Shown here piece by piece: positions 23,589-32,509 of a stretch of DNA of 39,905 nucleotides. Below the pieces are notes generated by a model. That model made no database searches. It was not told the DNA's origin and worked only from the letters and a program-made list of their open reading frames with translations. The position numbers and the translations under genes were made by a program. The DNA comes from Actinomycetota bacterium. GTDB taxonomy: Bacteria > Actinomycetota > Acidimicrobiia > Acidimicrobiales > Ilumatobacteraceae. The stretch covers positions 1 to 39,905 of the forward strand of contig JADWMG010000011.1 in assembly GCA_015767405.1 (NCBI GenBank). The letters run 5' to 3'. Positions within the stretch are counted from its first letter, which is position 1. Each line of letters starts with the position of its first letter.

Positions 23589-24425
23589 GTGCCTGAACTC
23601 CCAGAAGTCGAGACTGTTCGACGAGGACTGCAACGTCATCTTGCCGGTAGGAGAATCGTTGATGTCGAAGTCGGACGTGAACGCGTCGTTCGCCGAACCT
23701 CCCGAGCTGAATTGATCGCAGGTCTCACCGACACGGTCGTCGAACGAGTGGATCGGCGCGGTAAGTACCTGCTTCTCCCGCTCGATTCCGGTGACTCGAT
23801 GATGATTCACCTGAGAATGAGTGGCCAGGTGCTGCTCGCGGCGAAGGGAGCCGAGCGTCCTGCTCATACGCACGTCGTGATGCATCTGGACGACGGGAAC
23901 GAAGCCTGGTTCGTGGACCCAAGAACGTTTGGCGAAGTCGTCGTCTTCGATCCGGACCACGTCGACGTCGAACTTCCCGAACTCACGCGGCTCGGTGTCG
24001 ATCCGATCGCCGAACCGTTCGAGTTGTCAGAACTGCGCCTAGCGATCGGACCCTCGAAGAGAGCGCTAAAACCGCTGCTGCTCGATCAGCACGTGATTGC
24101 CGGTGTCGGCAATATCTACGCCGACGAGATTTTGCATGACGCCCGTCTTCGGCCCGATCGAATGGCATCGGGCCTCGATGCCCGTCAGCTCAAGCGCCTC
24201 CATCGCTCGATTGTCACCATCCTGAATGCGGCGATCGGAGCCGGTGGATCCACACTCAGCGACTCGCAATACGTTGATCTGATGGGAGCTGGCGGCTCGT
24301 ATCAAGATGAGCACAAGGTGTACGCGAGGGAAGGTCTGCGTTGTGTTACTTGCGGTCGCGGTTGGGTGCGACGGATCGTCTCCGGTGGCCGCAGCACTCA
24401 CTACTGTCCGGTCTGTCAACGATGA
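23589..24425 (+). CDS. mutM: Formamidopyrimidine-DNA glycosylase
   Basis: A 278-residue base-excision repair glycosylase/AP lyase for oxidised purines such as 8-oxoguanine. The mature N-terminus PELPEVETVRRGL supplies the catalytic proline and glutamate right after the start codon, which fixes the GTG start at 23589. DRRGKYLLLPL carries the conserved lysine, and QYVDLMGAGGSYQ is present. The C-terminal zinc finger (CVTCGRGW, then YCPVCQR) is complete. It precedes smc in the conserved order. Confidence 0.95.
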   Translation: MPELPEVETVRRGLQRHLAGRRIVDVEVGRERVVRRTSRAELIAGLTDTVVERVDRRGKYLLLPLDSGDSMMIHLRMSGQVLLAAKGAERPAHTHVVMHLDDGNEAWFVDPRTFGEVVVFDPDHVDVELPELTRLGVDPIAEPFELSELRLAIGPSKRALKPLLLDQHVIAGVGNIYADEILHDARLRPDRMASGLDARQLKRLHRSIVTILNAAIGAGGSTLSDSQYVDLMGAGGSYQDEHKVYAREGLRCVTCGRGWVRRIVSGGRSTHYCPVCQR

Positions 24426-24522
24426 GCGGTCGGTGGGTGGCCCATCGATCTCTCACTAGACGGTTCTCATCCTGGCGGGGATTCAAGAGAGAGACGTACC
24501 GAGCAGGTAGTTTCGAGATGCT

Positions 24523-27500
24523 GTGTTTCTGAAAAGTCTCACCCTCAAGGGGTTCAAGTCGTTTGCCGACAGCACAACGCTCGTTCTCGAGCCCGGGGTG
24601 ACTGTCGTTGTCGGACCAAACGGATCGGGCAAATCGAACGTCGTCGACGCTGTTGCATGGGTGCTCGGAGCCCAGGCACCGAAGGCCGTGCGTAGTCAGA
24701 AGATGGACGACGTAATCTTTGCTGTTTCGGTCGGGTGACTCGGAGTACGCAATCAACGGTGTGGCATGTCGTCTGCTCGACGTACAAGAGCTTCTTTCAG
24801 ATGCTGGGGTCGGGCGCCAGCAGCATGTGATCGTCAGCCAGGGGCAAATTGATGCCGTGCTGAACGCTCGACCAGAAGAGCGCAGGGCGATCATTGAAGA
24901 AGCTGCGGGCGTTCTGAAGTTCCGCAAGCGTAAGGAGAAGGCGGAGCGTCGCCTCGATGCGACCGAGGCGAACCTCCTCCGGGTGCAGGATCTACTGCGC
25001 GAAGTCCGTCGCCAGTTGCGACCGCTCGATCGGCAAGCGAAAGCTGCTGAACGCCACGGAGCATTGATCGAAGAGCTGAGCGAGGTGAAGACCTTCGTAG
25101 CCGGTCGTGAGATCTCAACATGGAGAACGAAGCTGGAGGCGCTTGCGGTCACGAGGATCGAGAGTGCCTCGGCTGAGGCCGAACTGAAGACCGCGCTGGC
25201 CTCACTGGACACGCAGGTGATGTCGATCGAGGCGCAACTGTCTGCACGCGGTGAGAGCGACGTGAGCGACCGTTTGGTGCATGTCGAGCAATTACGCGAG
25301 CGCGCCAGGGGGCTGGCAGCGGTGCTGACCGAGAGGCGTCGGTCTCTGGAACGCGACAGGGGGCAACTCCTCGACGCCGGTGTGATCGCCAATCTCGAGG
25401 CAGACGCCGCGCGATTCAGCCAAGAACTCGTCGATGTTTCGAGTGAACTAGCCGAAATCGAACCCTCGGCACAGGAACTCAAGTCCGACGAACAGTCCTT
25501 CTTCGCCGAGCGGAACAATGTGTTGGAGGCGGTTGATTCCGACCAGTCGAGTGCCAAGGCGGCAAGTGCCGCGGCCGAAGTGCGCGGCGAATTGCGTTCG
25601 GTGAAATCGACGCGCGAGCGAGCACAGGCCGAGCTGCTCCGATTCATCGCGAGGAACGAATCGCTGCTTGAGAAGCTGGCCACCTGCGCCGCGGACGCGG
25701 TCCGTTTCAGGGCTGACTGCGAAGAAGCTGGTTCCGTTGAGGAACCATTGGTCAACGAAGTTGCGGCCTCCGAGCACACACATCTCGAAGCGATCGCCAG
25801 CCTGGAGGTCCGTCGAACTCGCCGGAACGAGGCCGCCGAGGAGGCTTCGCGCTGGTCGGCGCGAGTAGAAGCGCTGCAGATGGCGCTCGACGCCGCCCGC
25901 GCCCGGGCCGGCGCCGAACGTCTCGCCGGAGTCGACGGAGTACTCGGAACTCTGCTCGACCTCATTGAGATCGACGACGGATGGGCCCCGGCGGTCGAGG
26001 CCGCTCTCGGCGAGTCGCTAACAGCGGTTGTCGTCGATGACCCATCGGCTGGACGACGTGCATTGGAGGCGCTCCGCAGTTCCGCGACCAGCGGAGCTGT
26101 GATTGCGCTGGGCGTCTCGCCATCGCTGCCGCTCACCACGATCGATGGTGACAGCGTGCGGCCGCACACTCGGTCGACGCGACCGGGGGTCGAAGTGCTC
26201 CTCGATGGGCTTCTCGGAACGGCCGTTCGGATCGACGACGTCGGCGATGCAGTCGATGCTGCTCTGCTTCACCCAGAGGCGGTTGTTGTCACCGGTGATG
26301 GCGACCGGTTCGGGTTGAGCGGCTGGCGTGTCGGTTCTGCCGGGAGCGGGGCGACGGCGGCCGCGCTCGACGATGCGATCGAGCAGTCGGAGACTGCTAC
26401 CGCTGATCTGAACCAAGCCACCGACTCAGTAGTTGCCGGCGAGGCAGAGGTAGAGGCTGCTAGCACCCTCGAACAAGAGCTCACTCGTAAACTCGACGCT
26501 AACGATGCCCGATTCACGGCAGCTTCCGAGGGCTTGGCTCGAACGCAGGGTGAGCAGCGTGAACTACGCACGGAGATCGAGACACTTGATCGGTCGATCG
26601 TGGATTCAGAGTCCAATATCGGGCGTGAAGACCAACGGATCAACGAGCTCGAGGCCCTGCTTCCGGCCCTCGAATCTGATGAGCAGGCCGAGTTCGACGC
26701 CGCGAAGGCCCGCGGCGAACTGCGTGCTGAGCTGGAAGCCAGAGCGGCTCAGCTTTCGTCGCGACGCAAGGATCTTGAAGTTCGCGGTGCCGGATTGCAT
26801 GAGCGCCAGCAACTGTTGGAGCGACGACTGGAAGAAACAGAGAAACGGCTCGCGGCTGATGCCGATGCTCGTGTCGCGGCCGAGGGGCAACGCGTCCAGA
26901 TCGAGTCGCAAATCGGGGCGATCGACCGGCTTACCGAGTTCGTAGCTACGCATCGCGGCGTCGTGGAGACGCTTCACATGGAGTTGGTCGAGCAGCGCCG
27001 CCGACAGAGCGATGAGGTCCGCGGGCTCACCAGCGAACTTGATCAGCTACGTCGATCGCGCAGCGACAAAGAGCAAACGCTCGAAGTGTCGCGAGAGCGG
27101 TCACGGCAAGCCGAACTCGGAGAGGCCGAGGCCAAACTTCGCCTCGAAACCGCGATCGAGACTCTCCGACGCGACCTCGACATCGAGCCTGCAGTTGCTG
27201 AAGCTGCTCCGATGCCTGAGATGCCCGAAGGTGCGACTCCTGCTGGGCGGGTGCGTGAACTCGAGCGAGAGCTCAGGTTGCTCGGCCCGATCAACCCACT
27301 CGCGCTCGAGGAATTCAACGAACTCCAGACCCGCCACAAATTCCTCGAAGAGCAGCTCGAAGATGTGCGCACAACGCGTCGAGACCTGGCGCGGGTAATT
27401 GCTGCGGTAGATGCCGAGATCCAAAACGTCTTCGCGACGGCCTTCTCAGATGTGAGTGAGAACTTCACACTGCTGTTTGGCCTGCTGTTCCCAGGGGGCG

Positions 27501-27889
27501 TCGGCAAGCTGCAGCTCACGACTCCCGACGACATGTTGAACACCGGAATCGAGATCGAGGCGAAACCGAGCGGTAAGAACGTCAAAAAGCTTTCGCTGCT
27601 CTCCGGTGGGGAACGCAGCCTGACAGCTCTCGCCTACCTGTTCGCCGTATTCCGCTCGCGGCCGTCGCCGTTCTATGTGATGGACGAAGTCGAGGCTGCC
27701 CTCGATGACGTCAACCTCCACCGGTTCCTCGGGCTGATAGCGGAGTTCCGCAAAGATGCGCAGTTGATCGTCGTATCGCACCAGAAGCGCACCATGGAGG
27801 CTGGTGACTGCCTGCTTGGCGTCAGCATGCAGCCAGGCGGCTCCAGCAAAGTGGTCACCGAACGCATCACCTCGGCAACCACGGCCTGA
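24523..27889 (+). pseudogene. smc: Chromosome-segregation ATPase SMC, disrupted by an internal deletion/frameshift
   Basis: Two open frames together encode almost all of SMC. The first (24523-24738) starts [16 protein letters not shown] and holds Walker A (GPNGSGKSN, residues 31-39) and KMDDVIFA, then leaves frame and stops. The second (24719-27889, frame +1) resumes at [13 protein letters not shown] and continues through the Q-loop (VIVSQGQIDAV), coiled coils, hinge, the signature LLSGGERSLTALAY and Walker B (FYVMDEVEAALDD). Compared with other SMCs about 36 residues of the head, the GTxxRPPLGRAEVxLxxDN region, are missing, a loss of 3k+2 bases around 24721. The second part's apparent TTG start is artificial. 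A sequencing or assembly error is as likely as a real mutation. Neighbours mutM and ftsY are intact. Confidence 0.85.
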
Positions 27890-27945
27890 GCGTCGCCCCG
27901 ATTTCCCCCGGCGTCTGCACTCTTTGTGTCAGATCACCCGCAGAG

Positions 27946-27992
27946 TTTGTGTCAGCAGAAATCGGTGGCGCACCGGTAAGTGCTGACACAAA
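27946..27992. repeat. 47-bp palindromic repeat, copy 3
   Basis: Perfect outer arms (TTTGTGTCAGCA / TGCTGACACAAA), inner arms ATCGGT / ACCGGT, loop GGCGC. A lone half-arm TTTGTGTCAG also occurs just upstream at 27923-27932. Confidence 0.9.
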
Positions 27993-28016
27993 TCCGGGAG
28001 TTGGCGATCCCCGAAG

Positions 28017-28063
28017 TTTGTGTCAGCAGAAACCGGTGGCGCACCGGTAAGTGCTGACACGAA
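28017..28063. repeat. 47-bp palindromic repeat, copy 4
   Basis: Inner arms ACCGGT/ACCGGT are perfect; the outer arm has one change at its end (CGAA for CAAA). It lies 24 nt after copy 3, same orientation, and ends 44 nt before the ftsY start codon. Confidence 0.9.
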
Positions 28064-28093
28064 TCTGGGGCGATTGGGACTCGGATTGGCAGA

Positions 28094-28099
28094 TAGCGT
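28094..28099 (+). promoter_or_regulatory. -10 element (TAGCGT) of ftsY
   Basis: TAGCGT is followed by 8 nt and ATG 28108. It supports this start over the GTG at 28051, which lies inside repeat copy 4. Confidence 0.5.
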
Positions 28100-28107
28100 C
28101 GCCGACA

Positions 28108-29217
28108 ATGGGTATTGAAATTGTATTTCTGATCCTGGCCGTCCTTGTTGTCGTCTTCGGTATCGGCGTTGTTGTTGTCAGCCGGCGCAACCAGGCGAAG
28201 TCAGCAGCAGCCGCGAGGCGACCCGACGCACCGGCAGCACCGCCCCCCAGGGTCACCGCGGTCGAAGAGTCCGACACGCTCGTCGAGGAAGTTGTCGAGC
28301 CGGAAGCTCCGGCGTCACTTCGTGATCGATTGGCCAAGGCTCGCTCGACTTTTACAGGAGCATTTGTCGGGATCCTCGGCCGGGGAGACATCACCGGAGA
28401 GACATTCGACGAACTGGAGGAGGCGCTTCTCAGGGCCGACGTCGGAATCGGGGTGACGACTGAGTTGCTGGACGGATTGCGCGCGAAGCTCGAGGCGAAA
28501 GAGATCGCCGACCCGACCGAATTGCTGGTGGCCCTGCGAGATGAGATGAACGCCCGCCTTGCTGGGGCCGATCGTTCCCTGACCTTTGAGCCTGGTGCGG
28601 CCGATAGCCCGAACGTCTGGATGTTCGTCGGAGTCAACGGCGTGGGCAAGACCACCACAATCGGCAAGCTTGCGAACCAACAGATCATGGATGGCCGGTC
28701 GGTGCTCTTGGCCGCTGGCGACACGTTCCGCGCCGCCGCGGCCGAGCAGCTCACCACGTGGGCCGAACGATCGGGAGCGGAGATCGTTCGGGGAGCTGAA
28801 GGTGGAGACCCGAGTGCGGTGATATACGACGGCGTCGAACGCGCTGCTGCACGTGACATCGATTTGGTCATGGCGGATACGGCGGGGCGCCTTCACACGA
28901 AGTCGAATCTGATGGAAGAGCTGCGCAAGGTTCGCCGAGTTGCCGAGAAAGGCGCAGGCCGTGTGACGGAGACGCTGCTTGTGATCGATGCCACAACGGG
29001 CCAGAACGGTCTGATTCAAGCACGTGAATTCAGTGAGGCGACCAACGTCACCGGTGTCGTTCTCACAAAGCTTGATGGTTCGGCTAAGGGCGGCATCGTG
29101 TTCGCGATCGAAACCGAACTCGGGATCCCGATCAAGCTGGTCGGTCTCGGTGAAACGATCGACGACCTCACGCCGTTTGATCCCGAAGAATTCGTTTCCG
29201 CCCTCTTCGATCTGTAA
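28108..29217 (+). CDS. ftsY: Signal recognition particle receptor FtsY
   Basis: A 369-residue SRP receptor GTPase that docks Ffh-ribosome complexes at the membrane. An N-terminal membrane helix (residues 3-25, VFLILAVLVVVFGIGVVVV) is followed by an Ala/Pro-rich linker, an N domain (about 75-160) and a GTPase G domain. The P-loop is GVNGVGKTTT with K181; DTAGRLHTK and TKLDGSAKGG follow. The gene is separated from smc by the palindromic repeats and from ffh by an acyl-CoA dehydrogenase gene. Confidence 0.95.
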   Translation: MGIEIVFLILAVLVVVFGIGVVVVSRRNQAKSAAAARRPDAPAAPPPRVTAVEESDTLVEEVVEPEAPASLRDRLAKARSTFTGAFVGILGRGDITGETFDELEEALLRADVGIGVTTELLDGLRAKLEAKEIADPTELLVALRDEMNARLAGADRSLTFEPGAADSPNVWMFVGVNGVGKTTTIGKLANQQIMDGRSVLLAAGDTFRAAAAEQLTTWAERSGAEIVRGAEGGDPSAVIYDGVERAAARDIDLVMADTAGRLHTKSNLMEELRKVRRVAEKGAGRVTETLLVIDATTGQNGLIQAREFSEATNVTGVVLTKLDGSAKGGIVFAIETELGIPIKLVGLGETIDDLTPFDPEEFVSALFDL

Positions 29218-29221
29218 CCCA

Positions 29222-29268
29222 AAATCTTGCGGAAATCGCACGCTGTGAGTTCGATTTCCGCAAGATTT
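29222..29268 (+). terminator. Perfect 17-bp-arm hairpin after ftsY
   Basis: Arms 29222-29238 (AAATCTTGCGGAAATCG) and 29252-29268 are exact reverse complements around a 13-nt spacer. It begins 4 nt after the ftsY stop, so termination is the simplest role, although no T-run follows. The stem sequence is unlike the 47-bp repeat family. Confidence 0.6.
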
Positions 29269-29358
29269 CGGAATTGGGGCTGAGATTCGGCCGGGATCGG
29301 GGCCGAGGATTGGACCCTGGGCTGGTAGGTCGAGGGCGTGGTCTGGCACACTTCTCGG

Positions 29359-30591
29359 ATGACCGCAACCGAGGCTCAGCCAGCCGCAAACTCCACCGAT
29401 CCGGAAACCATACGTGTCAGTGAAGCGATCGATGCGCTGCTTGCCGAGCACGATCCGAAGACCACCGACAACGTCGCCTTTCGCGGCGCGCGCTACGACG
29501 CCGGACTGGCCTGGGTGCACTTTCCTGAAGGCTCAGGAGGCCTCGGGGTGCGCCCCGAATTGAACCAGCTTGTCGAGCGCCGGCTGCGCGAGGCGGGTTC
29601 GCTCCCGACCGACCCCAGCACATTTTTCATGGCACTGGCTGGGCCAACCATCGCAACACACGGCAGCGAAGAGGTCAAAGAGCGATTCCTCCGACCGATG
29701 TACACAGGTGAAGAGGTTTGGTGTCAGCTGTTCTCCGAACCAGGGGCTGGTTCTGATTTTGCCGGTCTCGCTGCTCGAGCCGTGCGTGACGGCGACGAGT
29801 GGGTCGTCAACGGCCAAAAGGTGTGGAACACGCTTGCACACCTTGCTGATTTCGGGATGCTTGTCACTCGCACAGACCCTGAGGCCCCGAAGCACAAGGG
29901 GATGACCTACTTCGCCCTTGACATGCATGCCGACGGCGTGGAAGTTCGACCGCTGCGCCAGATCACTGGCGAGGCCGAGTTCAACGAGGTCTACATGACC
30001 GACGTGAGAGTGCCAGATGCCCATCGCGTCGGCGACGTCGGCGAGGGTTGGAGGGCGAGCCTCACCACTCTGATGAACGAGCGCAGTGCTATCGGCGGTG
30101 GTGGGGGAGGCGCCGGCAAGAAGGGTGCAGGTGCCAACGAAATAGTGAGTATCTGGAACGACCTCGATCCGTCTGCGCAGACCGGCGCCCGCAAAGATCG
30201 AATGATGCAGCTGTGGGTGAAGGCCGAGGTCGGCCGTCTTACAAATCGCCGAGCAGGCGAGAATGCGAAGGCCGGCAACCCCGGCCCTGAAATGTCGATC
30301 GCGAAGCTTGCACACTCCGAACTCAACAAGGAGATATTCGAGTTCTGTATCGATTTGCTCGGGCCCGAGGGTCTTGTCGGTTACGACTACACATTCCGTC
30401 GGCCCGAGGATCTCGACGTCGATGGCAGCAGCCGTGGCCCGCGCTACGCATTCCTACGTGTGCGCGCCAACACGATCGAGGGTGGCACGTCGGAGATCAT
30501 GCGCAACATCCTCGGTGAGCAGGTCCTCGGTCTGCCAGGGGAGCCCCGCGTCGACAAGGCAGGCCCCTGGAACGAGGTCCCCAGAAACTGA
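29359..30591 (+). CDS. Acyl-CoA dehydrogenase
   Basis: A 410-residue flavoenzyme that introduces the alpha-beta double bond into an acyl-CoA or related thioester. FAD-site blocks are visible: WCQLFSEPGAGSDFAGL in the middle domain and VVNGQKVWNTLAHLADF. The C-terminal NTIEGGTSEIMRNILGEQVLGLPGEPR is the typical end of the family and contains the region of the catalytic glutamate. The exact substrate is not readable; steroid- or branched-chain-type actinobacterial FadE proteins look similar. A glycine-rich insert (GGGGGGAGKKGAG) lies at about residue 250. It is unusual between ftsY and ffh, which are normally closer. Confidence 0.88.
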   Translation: MTATEAQPAANSTDPETIRVSEAIDALLAEHDPKTTDNVAFRGARYDAGLAWVHFPEGSGGLGVRPELNQLVERRLREAGSLPTDPSTFFMALAGPTIATHGSEEVKERFLRPMYTGEEVWCQLFSEPGAGSDFAGLAARAVRDGDEWVVNGQKVWNTLAHLADFGMLVTRTDPEAPKHKGMTYFALDMHADGVEVRPLRQITGEAEFNEVYMTDVRVPDAHRVGDVGEGWRASLTTLMNERSAIGGGGGGAGKKGAGANEIVSIWNDLDPSAQTGARKDRMMQLWVKAEVGRLTNRRAGENAKAGNPGPEMSIAKLAHSELNKEIFEFCIDLLGPEGLVGYDYTFRRPEDLDVDGSSRGPRYAFLRVRANTIEGGTSEIMRNILGEQVLGLPGEPRVDKAGPWNEVPRN

Positions 30592-30606
30592 CCAAATAGC
30601 ACGATT

Positions 30607-30619
30607 GGGGTCTGACCCC
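30607..30619 (+). terminator. Short GC hairpin (GGGGTCTGACCCC) before ffh
   Basis: A 4- to 6-bp stem followed by a T-rich stretch, 15 nt after the dehydrogenase stop. The core resembles the loop region of the rng terminator at 9464-9476. Weak. Confidence 0.4.
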
Positions 30620-30651
30620 TTTCGTGTCATTTAGATAGCCTGGGTGGTCTC

Positions 30652-32121
30652 ATGTTCGACAATCTGTCCAACCGGCTCGAGGGGATCGTCAAGAAGATCC
30701 GCGGTAAGGGTCGACTCACCGAAGCCGATATCGACGAGGTGATGAAGGAGATCCGTACGGCTCTCCTCGAAGCTGACGTCAACGTTGCGGTCGTTCGCAC
30801 GATCACAAATCGCATTCGCGAAGCAGCGATTGGAGCGGCGAGGTCGTCCGCGCTCGACCCCGCTCAACAGGTGGTCAAGGCCGTCAACGACGAGTTGACG
30901 CGAGCCCTCGGTGGCGAGACGCTCTCGATCACGTACGCCTCTAAGCCCCCAACCGTCGTTTTGATGGCTGGCCTCCAAGGTTCGGGTAAAACCACTGCTT
31001 CGGCCAAGCTCGCCTCTTGGTTCAAGACCCAAGGGCGCCAGCCACTCCTCGTCGGCGCAGACTTGCAACGTCCGGCCGCTGTTGAGCAGCTGAGGACCCT
31101 CGGCGGACAGATCGATGTTCCTGTTTTCTCTGACCCCTCTGATCCGATCCAAGCATCCGCGGCTGGTCTCGAAGAGGCCAAGCGGTTAGGGCGCGACATT
31201 GTCATCGTCGACACCGCCGGCCGCCTGTCGATCGACGCCGAGATGATGGAGCAGGTCCGCCAGATATCGGGAGCCGTCGACCCTGACTACACGTTCCTCG
31301 TCATCGACGCGATGACCGGTCAGGACGCTGTTCAAACGGCCGACGCATTTCACACCACGCTACAAATCGACGGCGTCATCATGTCGAAGATGGACGGTGA
31401 CGCTCGCGGTGGTGCGGCACTCTCCGTGAAGGAAGTGATTGGCCGCCCGATTGCCTTCGCATCGACGGGCGAGAAGCTCAACGAGTTCGAGCAGTTCCAC
31501 CCAGATCGCATGGCCAGCCGGATCCTCGGGATGGGCGACATGCTCACACTGATCGAGCAGGCCGAGCAGGCATTCGAGGCCGACGAGGCCGAAGAAGCGG
31601 CCGCCAAGCTCATGGGTGGCCAATTCACCCTCGACGACTTTCTCGACCAGATGCAGCAACTCAAGAAGATGGGCCCACTCGGCAACCTGATGGGCATGAT
31701 GCCCGGTGTCCCGAAGGAGATGAAGGGCGCCAAGATCGACGACGATGATCTCAAGCCGATAGAGGCGATCATCCGCTCGATGACACTCGAGGAACGAGCA
31801 CAACCGGTCATCATCAACGGCAGCCGACGCAGTCGTATTGCTGCCGGTTCGGGAACGCAGGTCGGAGATGTGAACCGCCTCGTCAAGCAGTTCGGCGAGA
31901 TGCAGAAGATGATGAAGAAGATGGGCATGGCCGGAAAGCCCGGAGGTAAGGGCAAGAAGGGCAAGAAGGGCAAGGGCCGGAAGGGCAAGAAGGGCCCCGC
32001 CAACCGTGGCCTTCCCCCAGGTGCCGGATTCGATCCGACCAACCCTGGCCAGGGCATGGACCTGCCAGGCTTGCCGGGAATGCCCAACATGCCGGGAGTG
32101 CCCGGTATCCACAATCCATAA
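30652..32121 (+). CDS. ffh: Signal recognition particle protein Ffh (SRP54)
   Basis: A 489-residue SRP GTPase. The N domain starts MFDNLSNRLEGIVKKIRGKGRLTEAD, the G-domain P-loop is GLQGSGKTT with K113, DTAGRLSID and SKMDGDARGG are the further GTPase motifs, and the methionine-rich M domain (about residues 320-445) binds signal peptides and SRP RNA. The C-terminal tail is unusual: a lysine/glycine-rich stretch then a proline/methionine-rich repeat (LPGLPGMPNMPGVPG). TAGCCT at 30636-30641 is a possible -10 box 10 nt before the ATG. A 19-bp tandem duplication spans the stop codon. Confidence 0.95.
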   Translation: MFDNLSNRLEGIVKKIRGKGRLTEADIDEVMKEIRTALLEADVNVAVVRTITNRIREAAIGAARSSALDPAQQVVKAVNDELTRALGGETLSITYASKPPTVVLMAGLQGSGKTTASAKLASWFKTQGRQPLLVGADLQRPAAVEQLRTLGGQIDVPVFSDPSDPIQASAAGLEEAKRLGRDIVIVDTAGRLSIDAEMMEQVRQISGAVDPDYTFLVIDAMTGQDAVQTADAFHTTLQIDGVIMSKMDGDARGGAALSVKEVIGRPIAFASTGEKLNEFEQFHPDRMASRILGMGDMLTLIEQAEQAFEADEAEEAAAKLMGGQFTLDDFLDQMQQLKKMGPLGNLMGMMPGVPKEMKGAKIDDDDLKPIEAIIRSMTLEERAQPVIINGSRRSRIAAGSGTQVGDVNRLVKQFGEMQKMMKKMGMAGKPGGKGKKGKKGKGRKGKKGPANRGLPPGAGFDPTNPGQGMDLPGLPGMPNMPGVPGIHNP

Positions 32122-32149
32122 CCAGAGAACCAATCCATAACCAGAGAAC
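32112..32149. repeat. 19-bp perfect tandem duplication over the ffh stop codon
   Basis: The unit CAATCCATAACCAGAGAAC occurs twice, at 32112-32130 and 32131-32149, with no spacer. The first copy contains the end of ffh and its TAA; the second lies in the intergenic region and carries a copy of the same stop. Confidence 0.9.
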
Positions 32150-32236
32150 TGCAAACGGCGAAACGCGGGAGGGGATCAGACCTCACGCCGCTACCCTTGC
32201 GACGTTCTCATTTGCACCCAGGAGTAACGATTTCAG

Positions 32237-32509
32237 ATGGCAGTCAAGCTGCGACTCACACGTGTCGGCAAGAAAAAGCAACCGCAATACCGCATTGTTG
32301 CGGCTGATTCGCGTTCACCGCGCGACGGCCGTTTCATCGAGATTCTTGGTCACTACGACCCACGTCAGGATCCGTCGGCGCTCACTGTCGACAACGACAA
32401 AGCGGTCAAGTGGCTCGGAGAGGGCGCGCAACCGTCCGAACGGGTCCGCAAGTTGCTCGAGATTTCTGGTGCCATGGAGCAGTTCGAGTCAGCGAAGGCG
32501 GCGAAGTGA
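32237..32509 (+). CDS. rpsP: 30S ribosomal protein S16
   Basis: A 90-residue S16 with the conserved start MAVKLRLTRVGKKKQPQYRIV and the block ADSRSPRDGRFIEILGHYDP. It opens the rpsP-KH-rimM-trmD-rplS operon of small-subunit maturation genes. A GGAG ribosome site lies 12 nt before the ATG. Its stop overlaps the next start (GTGA). Confidence 0.96.
   Translation: MAVKLRLTRVGKKKQPQYRIVAADSRSPRDGRFIEILGHYDPRQDPSALTVDNDKAVKWLGEGAQPSERVRKLLEISGAMEQFESAKAAK

Noticed and set aside
24736-24738. The TGA ending the first smc fragment as another selenocysteine codon
   Set aside because: The frame beyond it does not continue SMC; the matching sequence is in a different frame and no Cys/Sec site is known there.
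24719-24850. An independent start of the large SMC fragment at TTG 24719
   Set aside because: It overlaps the first fragment in another frame, and the protein begins in the middle of the conserved head; it is a by-product of the lesion.
11984-28063. The 47-bp repeats as a CRISPR array
   Set aside because: Only two copies per site, spacers of 14 and 24 nt, strongly palindromic throughout, no cas genes.
28051-28107. Longer ftsY starting at GTG 28051
   Set aside because: The extra 19 residues are encoded by the palindromic repeat and lie upstream of the -10 box.
9458-30619. The shared GGGG-TCTGA/CCTGA-CCCC core in two terminators as a repeat family
   Set aside because: Only two short matches; such cores are common in GC-rich terminators.
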